Source: Planctomycetota bacterium
GTDB lineage: Bacteria; Planctomycetota; Phycisphaerae; UBA1845; PWPN01
NCBI GenBank assembly: GCA_016209665.1
Contig: JACQVT010000798.1
Span: forward strand, 1-8,138
Direction of reading: 5' to 3'
DNA: 8,138 bases
This document shows, one piece after another, positions 6,227 to 8,138 of the stretch. The notes under the pieces were generated by a model. The model saw only the letters and a list, made by a program, of their open reading frames with translations. It made no database searches and was not told the origin of the DNA. The stretch's first letter is position 1. The number at the start of each line of letters is the position of its first letter. Position numbers and translations under genes: made by a program.

Positions 6227-7728
6227 TTCCGCCAGCGGCGACGTGTTCGCCTTCGGATGACGACCATCGCCGTGGCCGCGGCGAGCAGCAGCGTCGCCGG
6301 TTCGGGCACGTCGGCGTAGGTCAGCCACACGTCGGAGATGGTCACCGTCGACGACGTGGAATAGTACGGGTCGTCGGAGAACGGATCGAGCCGGAACGAC
6401 AGACTGTGCGTCCCCGGCGTCAACGGATCGCCGAGCAGCAGGTACTCGGCGTCCGGGCCGCTCAGCCATGTGCGGGCGAAGCGCTCGTCGCCGTGGAACA
6501 GCAGCTCGTCGGCGAGGTAGGCGGCCCGCAGACCTTGCCCACCGAGGCCGAGCGTCTCAAACTCGTAGTCGAAGTGCAGCAGGTTCACGGGCTCGATTAC
6601 GTCGAGGGTCGCCTCGATCCAGGCCTGCGGCTCGGCGCCGCTCACGTCGCCGCTCAGCGTGAAGATCGTGTCGTCGCCGGCATCCACGCTCACGCCGTCG
6701 AGGCTCTGCAAGCGCTCGCGCCACTTGAGGCCGGGCACCGGCGTGACGGGCGCCTGCTTGGCGGACTTGGGCGGGGCCGGTGGGGGCAGGGCGTCGCGCT
6801 TGTTCTTCTGCGCCGTCAGCGTGCCGATGGTGTCGCCGAAGTTGGGCATGGCCCCCTTCTCGAGCGCCCGGTTGTAGCCCCAGCCGTGGGCGATGGCGGC
6901 GGCGGGATCATCCGTGGTCTGACGGTACCACTCGTGCGGCCAACCGTGCGCGCCGCTCGTGAACCCGCGGTCGGGCTGCGGATCAAGGGCGGTCACGTCG
7001 AGGTTGTAGGCGTGCCGGAGCGTCGCGTTGGTGAAGGGCTTGCTGTTGTCGTACTCGCGGGCGTCCACGTACTGCAGGGCGAACTTGGCCGTGTCGCCGA
7101 GGTCGTCGTTGACGTCTTTGAGCGGCATGAACGTGTCGAAGAAGGTCTGCTGAACGGTGGGGTTGCCGCCCAGGGCCTTGATCCTGTCGGCGGCCCGGTC
7201 GTTCAGCCACGAGCCCGCGCTGTGCGAATAAAAGTGGATCTTCTCGTAGCCCTGGGCATTGACCTGCATACCGAGCCTCGTGCCGATGTCCATGCCGTTC
7301 AGCCGGGCCTGGTCGGCCAGCTTGAGGTTGCCGGCCAGCGAGAACGCGGTCCCCGTCGCGGCGCCAAATTGCTTGCCGCCGGCCTGGATGTTCGACCAGT
7401 CGAAGGCAACGATGTCCCACTTGTTGGCGTCGGCACCGAGCTGGGTCCTGATCTTGGCCTTGAGACCCTTCTCGGGGTCGTTGCCCGTCCCGTTCTCGCC
7501 GTCGGGCCAGTACTTCGGGCTGCTGTTCCAGCCATGCGTGATGACGATCAGGCCCGTGGCGTTCTGGGTCTTGGCGGGCAGGTCAGGGTACACCGGCTTG
7601 GCCGGCGCGGCGGGGGGAGCGGCCCGCAATCGCTGTGCCCCCAGCGCAAGCCCCATCACCGCGAATACCGCCGCTGCCGGCGACGCACGAAGGGTGCGCC
7701 GTCCGCTCGCCGACAAGGAAAGCTCCAT
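6220..7728 (-). CDS. Secreted alpha/beta-hydrolase (lipase-like) with C-terminal beta domain and PEP-CTERM anchor
   Basis: A probable extracellular esterase or lipase; substrate unknown. The 502-residue product starts with a Sec signal (basic GRRTLR, hydrophobic ASPAAAVFAVMGLALGA, likely cut near residue 37). The hydrolase domain spans about 58-310: LIVITHGWNSS (60-70, oxyanion region) and the nucleophile elbow FYSHSAGSW (166-174) with Ser170, SHSAG replacing GxSxG. Candidate acid and base are Asp198 in FFDTFMP and His261 or His265 in AHGWPHEWY. A Pro/Ala/Lys linker (314-333) leads to a beta-rich domain of about 130 residues, then VPEP (474-477), a hydrophobic helix and RRRTRRRWR: the PEP-CTERM signal processed by exosortase. 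The exosortase gene is not in the window. The start is ATG at 7728, with GAGAGGAG just upstream; the frame stays open further up, but that extension lacks a signal peptide and crosses a terminator. It is transcribed alone, convergent with the aldolase gene. Confidence 0.78.
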   Translation of the reverse strand: MELSLSASGRRTLRASPAAAVFAVMGLALGAQRLRAAPPAAPAKPVYPDLPAKTQNATGLIVITHGWNSSPKYWPDGENGTGNDPEKGLKAKIRTQLGADANKWDIVAFDWSNIQAGGKQFGAATGTAFSLAGNLKLADQARLNGMDIGTRLGMQVNAQGYEKIHFYSHSAGSWLNDRAADRIKALGGNPTVQQTFFDTFMPLKDVNDDLGDTAKFALQYVDAREYDNSKPFTNATLRHAYNLDVTALDPQPDRGFTSGAHGWPHEWYRQTTDDPAAAIAHGWGYNRALEKGAMPNFGDTIGTLTAQKNKRDALPPPAPPKSAKQAPVTPVPGLKWRERLQSLDGVSVDAGDDTIFTLSGDVSGAEPQAWIEATLDVIEPVNLLHFDYEFETLGLGGQGLRAAYLADELLFHGDERFARTWLSGPDAEYLLLGDPLTPGTHSLSFRLDPFSDDPYYSTSSTVTISDVWLTYADVPEPATLLLAAATAMVVIRRRTRRRWRNV

Positions 7729-7800
7729 GGTCTCCTCTCCCATCCAACCCGAAGGTCGAAAGACGTGTCCGATCGGGAACCGGTCCGGTTCACCGTAGAC

Positions 7801-7806
7801 AGTATA
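7801..7806 (-). promoter_or_regulatory. Candidate -10 element for the hydrolase gene
   Basis: TATACT reads on the minus strand and would give a leader of about 65 nt before the ATG at 7728. No consensus -35 lies at 16-18 nt; a TTGGCA occurs only 11 nt upstream, which is too close for standard spacing. Confidence 0.3.
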
Positions 7807-7930
7807 GGCCGCAGGCCTGCCAAAGGAGCTTCGATCCCGGCAGCCATGCCAGGTTGGACGCGTCCCCCGGCCGACGCCGAAGCGAACCCGGATTCGACGC
7901 CCAAAACCGACGCGCGGGGTCCGCTGTGCC

Positions 7931-7962
7931 AAAAAAATACGGGATCGTGGAGACGATCCCGT
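7931..7962 (-). terminator. Rho-independent terminator on the minus strand upstream of the hydrolase gene
   Basis: A perfect 10-bp stem, ACGGGATCGT / ACGATCCCGT with a 4-nt loop (7939-7962), is followed on the minus strand by AT and a run of seven T residues (7937-7931). It either ends a transcript entering from beyond the right edge or acts as an attenuator about 200 nt upstream of the hydrolase start. On the plus strand purines follow, so it is not a plus-strand terminator. Confidence 0.75.
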
Positions 7963-8138
7963 TGGAGGAGAGAGAGAGTTTTGAGGAGAAGAGTTTTTTC
8001 TGTTCTCTTCGCCTCTTTCTTTCACCCCCGTCGGCCGAAGTCAACAACGAATTTGAAAAAAAAACGTACCAACCCCGCCGCTCGCCGCGGGTGTCCATAA
8101 TCCATTGCTACAACAGGTGTTATGTGGAGGCGTCGCCG
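7963..8138. other. Right-end non-coding stretch with purine tract, hairpin and A9/T9 run
   Basis: No convincing gene. It holds an uninterrupted purine run (7964-7978, mostly GA repeats), an 11-bp hairpin with one mismatch (GAGGAGAAGAG, 7983-7993, with CTCTTCGCCTC, 8005-8015), a run of nine A residues (8056-8064) and a small GC hairpin CCCGC/GCGGG (8074-8078 with 8087-8091). On the minus strand the GC hairpin precedes T9, but with a 9-nt gap, so it is at best a poor second terminator. Confidence 0.5.

Noticed and set aside
7804..7822. Sigma-54 promoter (GG-N10-GC spacing) upstream of the hydrolase gene
   Set aside because: The spacing fits, but the -12 element is CGGC rather than TTGC and no enhancer-binding regulator is nearby.
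6118..8100. Plus-strand 660-codon frame opposite the hydrolase
   Set aside because: Shadow of the hydrolase gene; it runs through the 8-nt repeats and the minus-strand terminator and has no recognisable domain.

Overview
The window comes from a GC-rich bacterial chromosome, very probably a planctomycete and most likely of the class Phycisphaerae. Four things point there: a secreted hydrolase that ends in a PEP-CTERM sorting signal; a compact sigma-70 factor whose region 2.3 reads STYACNVIARA, a wording I associate with planctomycete sigma factors; a class II fumarase; and a strong G/C bias at third codon positions, which opens long spurious frames opposite every real gene. The assignment is inference from protein style, since there is no rRNA gene or phylogenetic marker here. 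I see no transposase, phage gene, CRISPR array or convincing tRNA gene.

Layout, left to right. Bases 1-364 hold no convincing gene. A minus-strand pair follows: class II fumarate hydratase (fumC, 1110-2519) and, 7 nt downstream of its stop, an unrecognised four-helix membrane protein (365-1102). Divergent from fumC is a sigma-70-family factor (2887-3687) with a near-consensus promoter, an AGGAG ribosome site, a long hairpin in its 3' UTR and a strong terminator at 3814-3850.

The 653-nt gap between the sigma gene and the next gene is the most interesting stretch. A second perfect terminator at 3885-3923 faces the other way. Beyond it lie two long hairpins with G-U pairs that form only in minus-strand RNA. 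Together they suggest an undescribed minus-strand structured RNA of about 240 nt. At the right end of the gap, ending three bases before a start codon, is a three-way-junction or tRNA-like fold (4280-4337).

Next is a plus-strand overlapping pair: a single-domain SIS sugar-phosphate isomerase of the KdsD/GutQ (arabinose-5-phosphate isomerase) type (4341-4934), and a low-specificity L-threonine aldolase (4927-6042) whose start overlaps the isomerase stop by 8 nt. Facing them is a minus-strand gene for a secreted alpha/beta-hydrolase with a C-terminal beta domain and PEP-CTERM anchor (6220-7728). Its upstream region carries a minus-strand terminator hairpin (7931-7962), a second hairpin and homopolymer tracts.

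The genes do not form one pathway. They are housekeeping metabolism (TCA cycle, KDO-precursor supply, glycine/threonine metabolism), one regulator and one surface enzyme. The novelty lies in the non-coding structures rather than the proteins.
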